A stretch of DNA of 50,580 bases from an uncultured Bacilli bacterium (GTDB taxonomy: Bacteria; Bacillota_I; Bacilli_A; RF39; UBA660): assembly GCA_947631295.1 (NCBI GenBank), contig CANRKU010000008.1, positions 1 to 50,580 of the forward strand. Reading direction: 5' to 3'. This document shows, piece by piece, positions 33,379 to 40,961 of this stretch (position 1 is its first letter; the number at the start of each line of letters is the position of its first letter). The translations under genes were made by a program, and so were the position numbers. The notes under the pieces are model-generated. The model did no database searches. It saw only the letters and a program-made list of their open reading frames with translations, and was not told where the DNA came from.

Positions 33379-33491
33379 ATATACAGTCTATATATAATAT
33401 ACAGTATATATACAATATACAGTCTCATATATAATATACAGTATATATACAATATACAGTCTCATATATAATATACAGTATCATATACAAT
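33379..33491. repeat. iteron-like tandem repeats, candidate replication origin
   Basis: Six exact copies of ATATACAGT begin at 33379, 33397, 33415, 33434, 33452 and 33471, with an 18-19 bp period, then a degenerate copy. Alternate spacers give a 37-bp higher-order unit. The array is directly after the prim-pol gene, the usual location of the origin in satellite elements, and in extremely A+T-rich DNA suited to melting. Confidence 0.75.
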
Positions 33492-33527
33492 TACCGTCTT
33501 GATCTAGTATACAAATCAAATTTAATG

Positions 33528-34613
33528 TTACAGAATAGTATAACAGTAAACAGAGTGTCCTCCATTACTATTAGGAACTAATATCTTATTTATTAGTTCC
33601 CTATCCTGTAAAATCTTTGTTGCCTGTCTAATAACAGACATACTTTTTATTCCTACTGCTGATCCAATTTCCTCTTGAGAAACATAAACAGTATTATTTT
33701 TTAAGAATAGCGCACGCCACCATAAATAATAGTATACTGCTTGCGCAGTAGGATTTATTTTTTTATCATAAATAGAACATAACCCCTTTGTTTTAAATTC
33801 CTCATGAGTAAACTTTTCTATGCTAGTGCATATCAAGTTGATTTCCTCATTATCTAACATAGGTTGACATTTTAACTTGTTCTCACTTTTCAACGTTTCA
33901 TATATCGTTTCATCACTGAGACCTAAGTCTTTCAAAAGTGATCCTAAGCGAAATAATGTTTCATTTCTTTCGCCTTCATAAATAACCCCAGTTACTCGAT
34001 AACTTTCTTTAAAAGAGCCACTTTTTAGTTTCTTTTCCTTTGTCTTATTTTCTTTAGAAGATATACTTTTATCTTTCTTAGAGTTTTCTTTTTTATATTC
34101 GTCATAATAAATAAGTATATCCTCTAATTCTGGAGGTAATAATGCTATATCACAGGAATTATCCCATGTATAAGGATTTCCATTAGCATGAATGCTTGGT
34201 GGTGCAACAACACCACCTTTATTAGCCCTAATATCAATACCGCCTAAATTAAAAAGATTTACACGATTTTTAATATTTTTGCTATTAGTTCTAAAATAAA
34301 AATGCTTTCCTCCACTTCCTGTTGTTGCAGATAATGTTTGTGGTAATTTAATTTGTTTTTCATTTAAAAAATTATTAAGACTGTTTAGGCCATTAATATT
34401 TTTATCTAGCTTAATATCACAGTCAATGACCAAAAGGCCATTCCCTGTGACGATCAAAATATTATCATGATCATATTGAGCAGTCCATCTTTTATCTAAC
34501 TCTTCTTTAGAGCATATGGGATTTTCTGTCCAATTTTTAATGCATGGTATTTTACCGTCACAAGGGACTATTTTAAAGCCCTTTTCAATAAGGTTTAAAG
34601 CCTCATTTTTCAT
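33528..34613 (-). CDS. prim-pol replication protein with primase C-terminal and winged-helix regions
   Basis: About 361 residues. The N-terminal bifunctional primase/polymerase domain shows DGKIPCIKNWTE, LLVIDCDIK (metal-binding acidic motif), TGSGGKHFYF and GIDIRANKGGVVAPPS. A Lys/Ser-rich linker follows, then a PriCT-1-like region (GERNETLFRLGSLLKDLGLS) and a C-terminal winged helix (VSQEEIGSAVGIKSMSV). There is no helicase P-loop. The ATG at 34613 (GGGG six bases upstream) is preferred to the GTG at 34625. It overlaps the HTH gene by 11 bp and is followed by the iterons. Confidence 0.9.
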   Translation of the reverse strand: MKNEALNLIEKGFKIVPCDGKIPCIKNWTENPICSKEELDKRWTAQYDHDNILIVTGNGLLVIDCDIKLDKNINGLNSLNNFLNEKQIKLPQTLSATTGSGGKHFYFRTNSKNIKNRVNLFNLGGIDIRANKGGVVAPPSIHANGNPYTWDNSCDIALLPPELEDILIYYDEYKKENSKKDKSISSKENKTKEKKLKSGSFKESYRVTGVIYEGERNETLFRLGSLLKDLGLSDETIYETLKSENKLKCQPMLDNEEINLICTSIEKFTHEEFKTKGLCSIYDKKINPTAQAVYYYLWWRALFLKNNTVYVSQEEIGSAVGIKSMSVIRQATKILQDRELINKILVPNSNGGHSVYCYTIL

Positions 34614-34869
34614 AAGGCACCCCACTATTATGATACATATAGTCTTCTAGTATTTTTCTAGAAATCCTATATTGAGGTTTTTTACTATTATTAACCCCTA
34701 TTGTGAAAGCTTTTAAAACTCCTGTTTGTATCATATTATATACTGAGTTTTCGCTTCCCTTTATAATTTTTGCCACTTCCTTTACTGAGTAACACTCCAA
34801 AGGTTGTGGTACTTTTATATTTTCTATCTTGGAAATCAAGATATCAAGTGTTTTAAGTAACTCTTGCAT
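34603..34869 (-). CDS. excisionase-like helix-turn-helix protein
   Basis: 88 residues with a short coiled N-terminus, then an HTH_17/MerR-like motif: YSVKEVAKIIKGSENSVYNMIQTG followed by a wing strand (YRISRKILEDYM). Such small proteins serve as Xis or as activators of satellite replication genes. It is the first gene of the leftward unit, divergent from the repressor gene, and overlaps the prim-pol gene. Confidence 0.82.
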   Translation of the reverse strand: MQELLKTLDILISKIENIKVPQPLECYSVKEVAKIIKGSENSVYNMIQTGVLKAFTIGVNNSKKPQYRISRKILEDYMYHNSGVPYEK

Positions 34870-35199
34870 TTATACTCCTTTCGTCAATTACTTTCATTTT
34901 TCACTTTCTAATTTCCGTCAAGAATTACAAAAAGATTTAACTTAGATAGGTTGGTTGTACTAATCATTTTGCTATATAATTCTTTTTACTTAGTCCGTAC
35001 TACACTCACGTTCCTTTCCCAGACTAATAATATTAAACTATAGTTTCTTATCAAACATAGTCTCCTATCAATATTATATTTACATTATACCACTAGATTT
35101 TAATTTTGTCAACAAAATTCATCATTTTTTTAAAAAATATATTGTAAAATTACTCACTTCATGATATAATGTAACTATACTGAATGAAAGGAGGGTAAG
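34870..35199. promoter_or_regulatory. divergent control region between repressor and Xis/prim-pol unit
   Basis: About 330 bases. A strong rightward promoter is TTGTAA (35142-35147), 17-bp spacer, TATAAT (35165-35170) with TG at the extended position. A palindrome AATTTTGT-CA-ACAAAATT is at 35102-35119 and could be the repressor operator. The 35.0-kb part contains further short inverted repeats. A leftward promoter was not firmly identified. Confidence 0.65.
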
Positions 35200-35838
35200 A
35201 TGATAGAAAACAATAAAACAACAAACAAGCTGAAGATAATAAAAGAAAAATCAATTCAGTTGCAAGAGAACAATACAACGACAAATGAATATATGGTACT
35301 AGGAGAAAAACCACTTCAGCTGAGAGAGAATAATAAAACAACAGACAAATATAAGATGTTGGGAGACAACTCACCTAAGTTGATAGATAGTACCGAAGAA
35401 AAATACAAACATAGAATAATAGAAAATGATAAATTAAGAGTTAAACCACCTACAACACTAAATATAAGATTACATCATGTACGTGAAGAATTGGGACTTT
35501 CACAAAGAGAAGTTGCACGTAGACTAGGACTGAATGATAACAAGCTAATAAGTTGGTACGAAAACACTGGATCAATGCCTCCATATGAAAGACTGTGTCA
35601 ATTATCACAAATATATCATACATCGTTAGATTATTTATTTGGATTAAATGAAAGCAATTCATCTTTTGAAAATATTGTTCGATATATTCCATTAACTTAC
35701 CGTGCAATAAAAATATTACAAACTCTTGCAACAAGTACAAATAACGATGATAAAGCTAAAATAAGGGCTATAAATAAGTTAATTGAAACACCAGAATTAC
35801 TAACAAGTATAACAGTAATATTAAATTTCGATAAATAA
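35200..35838 (+). CDS. Xre-family repressor with N-terminal 20-residue repeats
   Basis: 212 residues. Residues 3-62 are three copies of a 20-residue unit beginning ENN[KT]TT, followed by a partial fourth; this is unusual for a repressor. The HTH lies at about 89-145 (VREELGLSQREVARRLGLNDNK and the QLSQIYHTSLDYLFGL end helix typical of the family). The C-terminal region (YRAIKILQTLATSTN) is helical. It is upstream of the integrase in the same direction and is the probable master repressor of the element. Confidence 0.85.
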   Translation: MIENNKTTNKLKIIKEKSIQLQENNTTTNEYMVLGEKPLQLRENNKTTDKYKMLGDNSPKLIDSTEEKYKHRIIENDKLRVKPPTTLNIRLHHVREELGLSQREVARRLGLNDNKLISWYENTGSMPPYERLCQLSQIYHTSLDYLFGLNESNSSFENIVRYIPLTYRAIKILQTLATSTNNDDKAKIRAINKLIETPELLTSITVILNFDK

Positions 35839-35842
35839 AAAA

Positions 35843-35917
35843 ATTGAGCACTCTGGTACAGTACTCAATCTAAACACAAAATAAGCCGTATTCAGCGTTA
35901 TAAAGCCTAATTTGTGT
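35843..35917 (+). other. two hairpins between repressor and integrase genes
   Basis: ATTGAG-C-AC...GT-A-CTCAAT (35843-35869) and ACACAAA (35874-35880)/TTTGTGT (35911-35917), the latter with more inner pairs. Neither has a T run, so they may reduce readthrough or bind protein rather than terminate. Confidence 0.4.
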
Positions 35918-36009
35918 ATCTCCATTATACACTAATTAGGGAAAAAATTCAATTACAAACAAATAAAGTAAGACTGCGAAAGATAATTAGAAAAAAAGGA
36001 GATAATAAT

Positions 36010-37206
36010 ATGTCAATAACTGTAAGAACTAGAGAAATTATAGATAAAAAAACAGGAAAAAAGAAAAAAAAGGTAAGTTATGAAGTAGCTTATCGCATAG
36101 GAACAAAACCAAATGGAGCTCCTGAGATAAAAAGTAAAAGTTTTCCAAAAAAAACAATGGCTGAAAAATTTGAAACACAAAAAAAATCAGAAAAGTTTCA
36201 GGGATATATTACAGAAGATAAAAGAATAAATTTTAATAAGTTTATTGATGAATGGCAAAACGATACTAAAAAGATTAGAAAACCAAAAACACAAGAAAAC
36301 GATAATTATCTATTAAATAGAATTAGAAAAAAATTAGGTAACTACGATCTAAAAGAACTTACACCACGTACATTAAAAGATTTCTACAATTATTTAGAAA
36401 GTACTACAACCCTTAGTAATGAAACAATATATAAACATTATAAACTTATCAATCTATTAATGGAATATGCAATTAAAATGCAATACCTACACCATAATTG
36501 TAATCACGGCTTATATAAACAAGATACGACACAAAAAAAAGAGGTAGAAATCTTTACAGATCAAGAAGTATTAATACTTACTAATAATCTTGTTCATGAG
36601 TGTATAAAATATAGAGCTTTAATTCAAGTTGCGATGGATATTATAGGTCGTCGTGGTGAAGTAACTGGGTTAGAATGGGAAGATATTGATTGGGAAAATA
36701 GAACAATAACTGTAAATAAAGAAACCCAATATATTACAGGAATAGGAACCATAGAAATAAATAGAACTAAAACAGACAGTTCTAATAGGGTTGTTGAAGT
36801 TCAACCTGAAACTATTGCTGTATTAAAAGAATTCAAAGAATATCAAGATCAATTAAAAGAAAAATTAGGAGATAATTGGGGTGGCAGTAAAAAAATATTT
36901 ACAACAGATGACGGAAAAAATATGAACCCAAAAACACCCTATACTATATTAAAAAAATTAGAAAAAAAATATAACATAAATACCAAAGTATCTTTTCATG
37001 GTGGTATAAGGCATACTACATATTCTTGGCTACTATCAAAAAGTAATGTTGAAGATTATACTAAAATTAGTAAACGTGGTGGACATAAAGATTTAAGTGT
37101 TACATTAAGAATATATAATCATGCAATTAATTCTGATAATAAAAATATACTACAAGCTATGAAAGAAATGCGTAATGATTTCGGTATCAAATTACAAAAC
37201 AAATAG
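36010..37206 (+). CDS. int: tyrosine-type site-specific integrase
   Basis: About 398 residues. The ATG at 36010 has AAGGAG nine bases upstream; the longer frame from 35914 lacks a site. The N-terminal arm-binding domain (VRTREIIDKKTGKKKKK) and a core-binding SAM-like domain precede the catalytic domain. Catalytic residues: Arg in IGRRGEVTGLEW, His-x-x-Arg in FHGGIRHTTYS, His in GGHKDLS, and nucleophile Tyr in LRIYNH. It lies next to the intact att/tRNA-Val, as integrases of tRNA-site elements usually do. Confidence 0.95.
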   Translation: MSITVRTREIIDKKTGKKKKKVSYEVAYRIGTKPNGAPEIKSKSFPKKTMAEKFETQKKSEKFQGYITEDKRINFNKFIDEWQNDTKKIRKPKTQENDNYLLNRIRKKLGNYDLKELTPRTLKDFYNYLESTTTLSNETIYKHYKLINLLMEYAIKMQYLHHNCNHGLYKQDTTQKKEVEIFTDQEVLILTNNLVHECIKYRALIQVAMDIIGRRGEVTGLEWEDIDWENRTITVNKETQYITGIGTIEINRTKTDSSNRVVEVQPETIAVLKEFKEYQDQLKEKLGDNWGGSKKIFTTDDGKNMNPKTPYTILKKLEKKYNINTKVSFHGGIRHTTYSWLLSKSNVEDYTKISKRGGHKDLSVTLRIYNHAINSDNKNILQAMKEMRNDFGIKLQNK

Positions 37207-37231
37207 ATAGTAATACATACTATCTTTTTTT
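37206..37231 (+). terminator. terminator of the integrase gene
   Basis: GATAGTA (37206-37212)/TACTATC (37218-37224) with a 5-nt loop and a run of seven T; overlaps the end of the stop region. Confidence 0.85.
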
Positions 37232-37238
37232 AGTGTTT

Positions 37239-37253
37239 CGGAAAATTCTCGGA
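37239..37253. repeat. right-end copy of a motif shared with the left end
   Basis: CGGAAAATTCTCGG occurs here and at 30405-30418. It lies about 85 bp inside the right att and about 120 bp inside the left, suggesting an integrase or Xis arm site. Confidence 0.5.
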
Positions 37254-37271
37254 TTTTTCTATTTATTCAAA

Positions 37272-37298
37272 CAAAAAAAGTCTTAAAAAGTAAGACTC
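37272..37298 (-). terminator. element-borne terminator downstream of tRNA-Val
   Basis: Minus strand AGTCTTA/TAAGACT stem (37297-37291 and 37285-37279) with a run of seven T. It stops transcription from the tRNA-Val promoter before it can cross the element. Confidence 0.75.
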
Positions 37299-37334
37299 TC
37301 TATCGATAAAACCTAATAAATATAGGTTATAAAC

Positions 37335-37384
37335 AATGGTGGGCGATATAGGACTCGAACCTATGACCCCCTGCTTGTAAGGCA
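37335..37384. repeat. att site (attR-like) within the intact tRNA-Val
   Basis: 50 bases identical to 30237-30286; first mismatch at 37385 (G versus A). The repeat runs from the CCA end into the anticodon stem of the tRNA gene. Confidence 0.93.
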
Positions 37385-37413
37385 GGTGCTCTAACCAACT
37401 GAGCTAATCGCCC
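37337..37413 (-). tRNA. tRNA-Val(UAC), reconstituted by the element
   Basis: Acceptor GGGCGAT/ATCGCCC, anticodon loop CTTACAA, encoded CCA. The 3' 47 bases are the element-supplied att copy and the 5' part is chromosomal, so the gene stays functional after integration. Confidence 0.95.
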
Positions 37414-37454
37414 AAATACAAATTGCCAACAAGCCTAATGACTTGACAGTATCA

Positions 37455-37483
37455 AATATATCATTTTGAAATATATTTGTCAA
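37455..37483 (-). promoter_or_regulatory. strong promoter of tRNA-Val, probably the original array promoter
   Basis: Minus strand -35 TTGACA (37483-37478), 17-bp spacer ending TGA, -10 TATATT (37460-37455). Consensus quality fits a stable-RNA promoter. Confidence 0.8.
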
Positions 37484-37555
37484 TACAAATAAACACTTTT
37501 TTTTATTTTTATCTAATCAAAAACAAAAACACAATAAAATATATATCATCCGAAA

Positions 37556-37918
37556 TCATTCTTCTTGAGAATTAATTTCTTTCATTTTTTCTAATATCCA
37601 CTTAGATAAATTATCTTCTAATGGTTGAAATCCGTGAGCCACCTCATGAAGTTTAACTTGAGGATTCTGAGCGACTCTATAATTAATATTTTTAATACTT
37701 AGCTTCGCATGATATGCATTATCATCAATTTCTACTATCTTCGCTCTTATAGTTTCACCAATATTAACATAATCACTAATATTTTTCACAAAACCATCAG
37801 AAATTTCAGAAATGTGTATTAGACCACTATAAAACTCATCCAAACTTACAAATATACCATATTTTTCTATTCCCGTAACTCGCCCTGTTACAATTTTTCC
37901 TGCCTCATATTTCAACAT
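37556..37918 (-). CDS. S1 RNA-binding domain protein (YugI/CvfD/GSP13-like)
   Basis: 120 residues. A single S1 domain fills residues 4-75: GKIVTGRVTGIEKYGIFVSL, GLIHISEIS, VNIGETIRAKIVEID. The C-terminal tail is basic and then acidic. Relatives bind ribosomes or RNA and influence stress responses and virulence regulation in other Firmicutes. It is a single gene between tRNA-Val and the divergent NifU-like gene. Confidence 0.88.
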   Translation of the reverse strand: MLKYEAGKIVTGRVTGIEKYGIFVSLDEFYSGLIHISEISDGFVKNISDYVNIGETIRAKIVEIDDNAYHAKLSIKNINYRVAQNPQVKLHEVAHGFQPLEDNLSKWILEKMKEINSQEE

Positions 37919-38028
37919 TCTAACACCTCATTACCTCAGCTTTACTATTATAACAAAATTTATTTTATTATTCAACTTCATCTAAAATAAAATTATTGAT
38001 ACTTTTTTTGAAATAAAATAAATTTCAG

Positions 38029-38057
38029 TTGAAACGAAATAAATTTTATTATATAAT
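38029..38057 (+). promoter_or_regulatory. promoter of the NifU-like gene
   Basis: -35 TTGAAA (38029-38034), 17-bp spacer, -10 TATAAT (38052-38057). Two direct repeats with the core AAATAAATTT (about 38015-38050) flank and overlap the -35, and may bind a regulator. Confidence 0.75.
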
Positions 38058-38072
38058 GGCAGAGGTGATATT

Positions 38073-38306
38073 ATGAACAAGACCGAAAAGAAAATCATAG
38101 AAATTATTGATAAAATCCGGCCATTTTTAATTAGCGATGGTGGAAATATTGAATATGTTAAATTTGAAAATGGAATTGTGTATGTCAAAATGATAGGGCA
38201 CTGTAGCAATTGTCCAATGCTAGATGTTACTTTAAAAGATAGTATTGAAATGGCTTTAACTAGTGAAATTCCTGAAGTTATTGAAGTTAGAAATATAAAC
38301 GAATAG
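38073..38306 (+). CDS. NifU-like Fe-S scaffold domain protein (YutI-type)
   Basis: 77 residues, the size of the stand-alone NifU C-terminal domain. LISDGGNIEYVKFENG and the Cys pair in GHCSNCPMLDVTLKDSIE are the family signature; the two cysteines bind a labile iron-sulfur cluster. Convergent with the YutH-like gene, as in the yut region of Bacillus. It probably helps assemble [4Fe-4S] clusters, for example for the ferredoxin and MutY encoded in this window. Confidence 0.92.
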   Translation: MNKTEKKIIEIIDKIRPFLISDGGNIEYVKFENGIVYVKMIGHCSNCPMLDVTLKDSIEMALTSEIPEVIEVRNINE

Positions 38307-38307
38307 T

Positions 38308-39222
38308 TTATATTTTTTTTACTACCCATGTAATCACAGGAAGATAGTAAATATCCTGAAAAAAAAGACTAATTTCTTTAATAAATTTTTGATGTTCCTC
38401 TAACCTATTTTCCAAGTATAATAAATCCATATCCACATGATTAATAATCATAGATTCTAAATCATCAAAAAAGAAGCTGGGAAATAAAATTCTAGCATAC
38501 AACATTCTAAGGCCATATCTAGAAAAATAATTTTTTTCTAGATATTTTTTTACAAAATCTAAATCCCAAACTCTCTGTAAAAACATTGATTTTATATATT
38601 CACTAATATCTCTACTAGCATGGTCAATAATAATATTAGTAGGATCGTAGTAATCATACAATTCATAATCAATAGTAATACGGTTATGTGATACTACTAA
38701 CTGATCACTATCCTCTTTTCTTTCCTCACGCTCAGTTTCCTTTATATATAATAAGGCATTTTCGGCAAGCCCAATAAAATAATGAAATAAAGGATATATT
38801 TTTTTATAATCGTTTTGTTTCAAAGTCAACCATTCTTCAAAATAATCAATTTTGTCTTCCCAAAGTTTTATCCAAGGAAATCTATTTAGAATAGTTAATT
38901 TTTGACTCATCGTTATAAACATATCTGTTTTAATATCAAAGATACTAATTTTTTCATCTGGAATATTGGTCAATCTTAACAAAACATAAGGTTTATTTTC
39001 TATCCAAGTAATATATTGATGATTACGATTTAAAACGATATGAAAAAAATAAGAATATTGAGATAATTGATATTCCAATTCTGAATAATAATGAATAAGA
39101 TTAGGATTATTACAAATTTTTAAAAGATAACTATTCTGGTCATTATAAAAGTAATATTTCTCATTACTAAAATATATATCATGAACGTAAAAATTATAAT
39201 AATAATTAATAAAATTTTTCAT
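38308..39222 (-). CDS. YutH-like spore coat-associated protein
   Basis: 304 residues with a degenerate kinase-like (CotS/aminoglycoside phosphotransferase) fold. The segment DYYDPTNIIIDHASRDISEYIK is the YutH signature of a D-P-T and D-H-x-S-R-D block; the usual catalytic HGD loop is missing (VVSHNRITIDYE). Many Tyr, Ile and Asp residues. Close to yutI, yutD and yunB homologues, which is the Bacillus order. It would act in the spore coat or in spore formation; the evidence is the motif and the neighbours. Confidence 0.72.
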   Translation of the reverse strand: MKNFINYYYNFYVHDIYFSNEKYYFYNDQNSYLLKICNNPNLIHYYSELEYQLSQYSYFFHIVLNRNHQYITWIENKPYVLLRLTNIPDEKISIFDIKTDMFITMSQKLTILNRFPWIKLWEDKIDYFEEWLTLKQNDYKKIYPLFHYFIGLAENALLYIKETEREERKEDSDQLVVSHNRITIDYELYDYYDPTNIIIDHASRDISEYIKSMFLQRVWDLDFVKKYLEKNYFSRYGLRMLYARILFPSFFFDDLESMIINHVDMDLLYLENRLEEHQKFIKEISLFFQDIYYLPVITWVVKKI

Positions 39223-39246
39223 ATAATCTACCTATAAATAAGATAT

Positions 39247-39277
39247 GAAAAAAACACTAAAAATATTAGTGTTTTTA
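39247..39277 (-). terminator. terminator of the coiled-coil protein gene
   Basis: AAAAACACTAA (39250-39260) pairs with TTAGTGTTTTT (39266-39276); poly-A on the left gives a T run on the minus strand. It may be bidirectional. Confidence 0.8.
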
Positions 39278-39289
39278 CTATGAAATTAA

Positions 39290-40174
39290 TTATGCAATTC
39301 TTTTTATTGAATCTTCTTCGAAATTTTCTGTACTATCATAAGAAAAACCATCTTCTGCAAAATTCGAATAAGCAGCTAACTGATCCATATCAGTAAATTC
39401 TGTCTGTTGTAGTGCCGGTAGAATTTCCTGTTTTCTTGCAATACTTTCATTTTCATCATTTATATGGCTTCTAATATCATCAGCGCGTGATTGAAATTGT
39501 AAAATTTTATTTTCATTTTCTTGTTTTCTTTTGTTCGCCTCTTGAATTAAATCCTCACTTTCTTTTCTAAGAAGAACTAAAGTTCTAATTTGACTTTCAT
39601 AAGCTTCTGCCAACTGATGATCTAATTCTAAATTTTGTGCTTCTACCTGAGCAGCCTGCTTTTCTAACTCACCAATTGCCATACTTAATTGGTTTACATT
39701 TTCATCAGATTCTTTAGCTTCTGCTTGTGCTGTCATTGCTTCTTTTCTAATATTTTTAACTAATTCAGTTTCATTATTTATTTTAGCCATATAATCATTA
39801 ATATCTATAATATTATTGTTTAATACTACATCATCATTAGAGGAATCAACTAAACTATTACTACTTTCGTCAGCGTTAGAGTATTTTATATCATCATTCG
39901 CAATTACCAATTGATTATTTTCAATAGCTTCCATGATTAAGCTAGTTGTATTTTTTCTAATATTTTTCATTTTTTCTTCATTAACATTAATTGGCTTATT
40001 CCCACCAATAATTACATCAAAAGACATTAAAGGTTTAGCATTAATACCAGAAGCATAGGGAATATTAACTCTATGTTTTAGTAAATTATTATAACTTTCA
40101 TTTCTTAACTTTATCTTAGCTTCCACTTCTTCATTTGCTAAAACACGACTGACTTTATATTGTGTAATTTCCAC
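39290..40174 (-). CDS. hypothetical coiled-coil protein in the yut locus
   Basis: 294 residues. Family not recognised. The N-terminal 60 residues are globular (VSRVLANEEVEAKIKLRN), the middle is acidic and Asn-rich, and residues about 130-260 form a long coiled coil (GELEKQAAQVEAQNLELDHQ and ESEDLIQEANKRKQENENK). No transmembrane segment. It sits between yutH and DUF1292 genes in an otherwise conserved block, so it is probably a lineage-specific insertion. Function may be structural. Confidence 0.65.
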   Translation of the reverse strand: MEITQYKVSRVLANEEVEAKIKLRNESYNNLLKHRVNIPYASGINAKPLMSFDVIIGGNKPINVNEEKMKNIRKNTTSLIMEAIENNQLVIANDDIKYSNADESSNSLVDSSNDDVVLNNNIIDINDYMAKINNETELVKNIRKEAMTAQAEAKESDENVNQLSMAIGELEKQAAQVEAQNLELDHQLAEAYESQIRTLVLLRKESEDLIQEANKRKQENENKILQFQSRADDIRSHINDENESIARKQEILPALQQTEFTDMDQLAAYSNFAEDGFSYDSTENFEEDSIKRIA

Positions 40175-40191
40175 TATTATTACCTACCTTT

Positions 40192-40467
40192 CTAGTCATT
40201 CTTTGCAAGTTCTCTTAAAACATCTTTTATTCTAGACCACTCTTCGTCACTTTCAATAGCCCTCATTTTAGGAATAGAACCATTGCGATCAATATTTGAT
40301 ACATAGATTGTAATGTTTCCATTTTCATCTTTTTCATTACGAGTATATACGGCATATTCTTTTTTAGTATCATTAAATTCAAAACAAATTAATAATTCTA
40401 CCTCTTCTTTAGTACCATCTTCTTTTAAAATAGAAAGTATTCTTTTTTCTAATCCCTGCTCATCCAT
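40192..40467 (-). CDS. DUF1292 family protein
   Basis: 91 residues. The pattern LICFEFNDTKKEYAVYT and the acidic DEEWSRIKDVLREL end match DUF1292 (YrzB-like) proteins. The family is common in Firmicutes and of unknown function. It lies 18 bp upstream of the coiled-coil gene on the same strand. Confidence 0.85.
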   Translation of the reverse strand: MDEQGLEKRILSILKEDGTKEEVELLICFEFNDTKKEYAVYTRNEKDENGNITIYVSNIDRNGSIPKMRAIESDEEWSRIKDVLRELAKND

Positions 40468-40534
40468 AGTTTAGCCTCCTTATTATCTATTATTTATTGT
40501 ACCATAATTACCCATTTTAATTCAATACTTTTCA

Positions 40535-40825
40535 CTATTTTTCATTCTTTTTTTCTTTTCTAAGTATATAATAACGACATTCATAACTACAAAAGTTTTT
40601 TAAATAATTTTCCAGATTTTCAAAATCATTATAATCCTTCAAATTTGGATTGTTTTTATCACAAAATCCTTTTAGCCTTAATTTATCATACGAATAATCT
40701 CCCAAAATATAATCATAATCTTCAAAATAATCAGTAAATTTTTCTATTAACTCTTCCAAATTAAAAGCATTTTTATAATCTTTAATAATTTCATATTCTC
40801 TATTATTTAACTCTATTTTTTTCAT
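40535..40825 (-). CDS. YutD family protein (DUF1027)
   Basis: 96 residues. Y-I-x-G-D-x-S/G-Y-x-x-L-R-L-K-G-F (YDYILGDYSYDKLRLKGF) and the C-terminal CSYECRYYIL are the family signature. In Bacillus yutD lies beside yunB, as here. Function unknown. The upstream region holds a 24-bp tandem repeat. Confidence 0.9.
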   Translation of the reverse strand: MKKIELNNREYEIIKDYKNAFNLEELIEKFTDYFEDYDYILGDYSYDKLRLKGFCDKNNPNLKDYNDFENLENYLKNFCSYECRYYILRKEKKNEK

Positions 40826-40894
40826 AATATACCTTCTTCTATTTTTATGTAACTCTAATAAGATTATAACATAAAATTAGCAAATTACGATTAT

Positions 40895-40942
40895 TATTTC
40901 AGAGAAAATAAAATGACATATTTCAGAGAAAATAAAATGACC
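40895..40942. repeat. 24-bp tandem duplication, IS21-end-like
   Basis: Two adjacent 24-bp units (40895-40918 and 40919-40942) differ only in the last base. Each ends in AAAATGAC[AC]. The multiple-repeat design with AAAATGACC resembles the ends of IS21-family elements, so this may be an orphan end; no transposase remains nearby. Confidence 0.6.
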
Positions 40943-40961
40943 TATTCTAAAGAGCAAAATA

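Larger units (their letters stand above)
30237..37384. mobile_element. 7.1-kb integrative element in tRNA-Val, phage-satellite-like
   Basis: Bounded by the 50-bp direct repeat, with the repeat copies 7098 bp apart. Core order from the right end: integrase and Xre repressor reading right; divergently Xis-like HTH, prim-pol replication protein, iteron-like repeats and a small protein reading left. The left third holds cargo: two Xre regulators and five small proteins. This order (int, repressor | xis, pri, ori) is that of phage-inducible chromosomal islands, but terminase or capsid-redirection genes are not recognised. No mating or relaxase gene is seen. It may equally be a small plasmid-like integrative element. 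Confidence 0.85.

Noticed and set aside
33379-33491. CRISPR array
   Set aside because: Units of 18-19 bp without unique spacers and no cas genes; iteron-like instead.
35159-35740. Minus-strand open frames over the repressor gene
   Set aside because: Antisense shadows; the Ser/Leu/Tyr repeats are the mirror of the repressor's ENN repeats.
37982-38329. Minus-strand 115-residue open frame
   Set aside because: Antisense to the NifU-like gene and its promoter, which have strong motifs.
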